From a virus: 45,577 bases of DNA. The notes below the pieces were generated by a model. That model searched no databases and was not told the DNA's origin. It saw nothing but the letters and a program-made list of their open reading frames with translations. The stretch is from positions 1 to 45,577 of the IMG/VR virus record IMGVR_UViG_3300011440_000028. The stretch is one strand, 5' to 3'. Shown here one piece after another: positions 44,277 through 45,577 of the stretch. Both the position numbers and the translations under genes were made by a program. Each line of letters begins with the position of its first letter. Positions within the stretch are counted from its first letter, which is position 1.

Positions 44277-45577
44277 ATGGCAAACCCGTTCTCATTCATT
44301 ACCGACGCCTTGGGCATCACCACGCCCGAGCCGGCCCCGTCGTGGGACCCTCAAGTCTCCTACGGCGAGACGGCCCCGACGATGGGCGTCCCACAGATAC
44401 CAATCCCGCTTCCCGGGATGCCTACCGGCCCGGGCCCAAATACGACACCGGAGCCCTTCGGCTTGCTCGACGTCTTTGGGATTGGCTCCCATGCGCGAGG
44501 GCAGAGCCGCGCCTATGCGCAACAGAACGCCGTCGAGCAGCGCAAGACCGATGAGGGACTGCGCCAGACGGAGGCGCAGGGGCAGATCATGCGCCGCGTC
44601 GGCGAGCTGCGGAATGAGAACCCCGACGAACAGCCCTACCAGACCTTCAATCGGGCGATGCAGGACCCCGTTTTCCTGAAGAGCTTCCACCTGGTCCCGC
44701 CCGAGCAGGTTGGGGCCCTCATCAAGAGCGTCTCCGAGGCCACCCAGGCGCCGACGAAGACCATCTCTCAAGCGGCCGGCTCCCAGGCAACCACCTACAA
44801 CCCGAATACGGGCGAGCAGGTCGGGTCGACCCTAAAGGGCCCACCCGAGGCCCATGTCCAGCTCTACGAGTGGATGCTGAGCCAATCGGATGATGACCTG
44901 GTCAAGCTGGCCAAAGCCAGGGGCGCCCTCGGCACGGGCAAGACCGACTCCGATAAGGAGCAGGCCTGGGCCCGTCTCCGCGCGGCGGGGAAGGGTACGG
45001 ATGAGTACCGCGATAAGCTGATCGCCGGAACTGTGAAGATGACTTCCGTCCCCCTCGGCAACGGCCAGACCATGTCGATGGTTGTCGATGTGACCGACCC
45101 GGCGAATACGAAGGTGCTCTGGAAGGGCATCGCCGAGGCCGGGCAGATCACCCCTGTCGGCGGGCCGCTCTCCATGGGCCAGCCGGCGGCGCCTGCCCCC
45201 ACGCCGGCCGCCCCGTCCCTGGGGCCGCCGAAGACCGACCTTGGACCGCTGCCTCCTGCGGCCCCTCCCGTGCCCGTCCAGGCTCCTCCGGCTGCGCCCC
45301 CTGCCCCGGCCGCTCCAGCGGCGCCGCAAGCACCAGCGGCCCCTCCAGGGCCCGCTGCGACCCCTCCCATGGCGCCAGGGCTGATCCCGCCTGCGCCGGC
45401 CTTCACCCAGCCCGGGACCAGCCTACCCCCAGGCAGCTCGCCCCCGCCCGGGCCCACTACGCCGCAGGGCACCCCAATGGCGCCCCGTGTGCCATCCTTC
45501 ATGCCACCCCAGGGGACGCCCGCTAACCCGCTCTCGCCCCCAAATGCGCGGGACCCAATCGAGCCGTGGGACGTACG
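44277..45577 (+). CDS. Large internal virion-type protein, cut by the right edge (433+ aa)
   Basis: ATG 44277 follows the previous stop by three bases; the frame is open to the end of the window. An N-terminal segment MANPFSFITDALGITTPEPA (PFSFITD..G) is followed by a helical part with YAQQNAVEQRKTDEGLRQTE and MRRVGELRNENPDEQPYQTF. A middle domain holds KDKLIAGTVKMT-type strands, and a long Pro/Ala/Gly-rich region starts near residue 300 (GQPAAPAPTPAAPSLGPPKT and beyond). It probably belongs to the ejection or internal proteins. The C-terminus is missing. Confidence 0.75.
   Translation, partial: MANPFSFITDALGITTPEPAPSWDPQVSYGETAPTMGVPQIPIPLPGMPTGPGPNTTPEPFGLLDVFGIGSHARGQSRAYAQQNAVEQRKTDEGLRQTEAQGQIMRRVGELRNENPDEQPYQTFNRAMQDPVFLKSFHLVPPEQVGALIKSVSEATQAPTKTISQAAGSQATTYNPNTGEQVGSTLKGPPEAHVQLYEWMLSQSDDDLVKLAKARGALGTGKTDSDKEQAWARLRAAGKGTDEYRDKLIAGTVKMTSVPLGNGQTMSMVVDVTDPANTKVLWKGIAEAGQITPVGGPLSMGQPAAPAPTPAAPSLGPPKTDLGPLPPAAPPVPVQAPPAAPPAPAAPAAPQAPAAPPGPAATPPMAPGLIPPAPAFTQPGTSLPPGSSPPPGPTTPQGTPMAPRVPSFMPPQGTPANPLSPPNARDPIEPWDV

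Noticed and set aside
1-45577. Direct circular join of right and left edges
   Set aside because: Joining the last base to the first puts the open frame at 44277-45577 out of frame with the partial gene at 3-182, so if the genome is circular or permuted, some sequence is missing between the edges.

Overview
The window reads as most of a GC-rich (about 60-65% G+C by eye), tightly packed, tailed double-stranded DNA phage genome. A portal, scaffold-like protein, major capsid protein, adaptor, stabilisation-type tail protein, collar-type fibre and a series of large internal proteins follow one another without a tape-measure protein, tail sheath or long tail-tube module. That points to a short-tailed (podovirus-like) virion. 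A signal-peptide protein with a CC...DC motif typical of alphaproteobacteria hints weakly at an alphaproteobacterial host. I saw no rRNA, tRNA, CRISPR array, insertion sequence, integrase or lysogeny repressor, so nothing here argues for a temperate life style.

Layout. Positions 1-2064 (+): the end of the rightward structural/late block, closing with a membrane-anchored coiled-coil (holin-like) protein. Positions 2023-19047 (-): about 35 leftward early/replication genes, mostly joined by ATGA, GTGA or TGATG stop/start overlaps. They include a family-A DNA polymerase whose exonuclease domain is split between two genes 1.5 kb apart, a uracil-DNA-glycosylase/exonuclease fusion, a Sak4-like RecA ATPase, a single-strand-binding-like protein, a Cas4/RecB-like nuclease and two metallophosphoesterases. 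A cupin, an Acb2-like anti-CBASS sponge, a two-HTH protein, a Cys-rich protein-tyrosine-phosphatase-like enzyme and a large protein with a PPDK-type phosphohistidine motif complete the set. Positions 19048-19452: a divergent control region with operator-like palindromes. Positions 19453-21604 (+): a run of very small genes, most of them single-pass membrane proteins. Positions 21702-23286: three short, alternately oriented units, including a SprT-like metalloprotease. Positions 23287-24129: an 843-base non-coding stretch full of inverted and direct repeats, the best candidate replication origin. Positions 24130-45577 (+): a RepA-like helicase, then terminase small and large subunits, portal, scaffold, capsid, head completion and tail genes, fibres (one with a C1q-like end, one with four degenerate repeats), an endolysin with a fused holin-like tail, a GNAT-like protein and internal virion proteins. 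The last gene runs off the right edge.

How it works together. The leftward block would copy, recombine and protect phage DNA and neutralise host defences (Acb2-like sponge). The small rightward genes look like host take-over factors. The block from 24130 would start replication, package DNA, build the particle and lyse the cell. The most unusual points are the translationally coupled pair at 15914-19047 (phosphatase plus PPDK-like protein), the polymerase/exonuclease split, the in-frame Cys/His-domain-Acb2 fusion, the nested holin start inside the endolysin, and two families of palindromic operator-like sites placed in the non-coding control regions.
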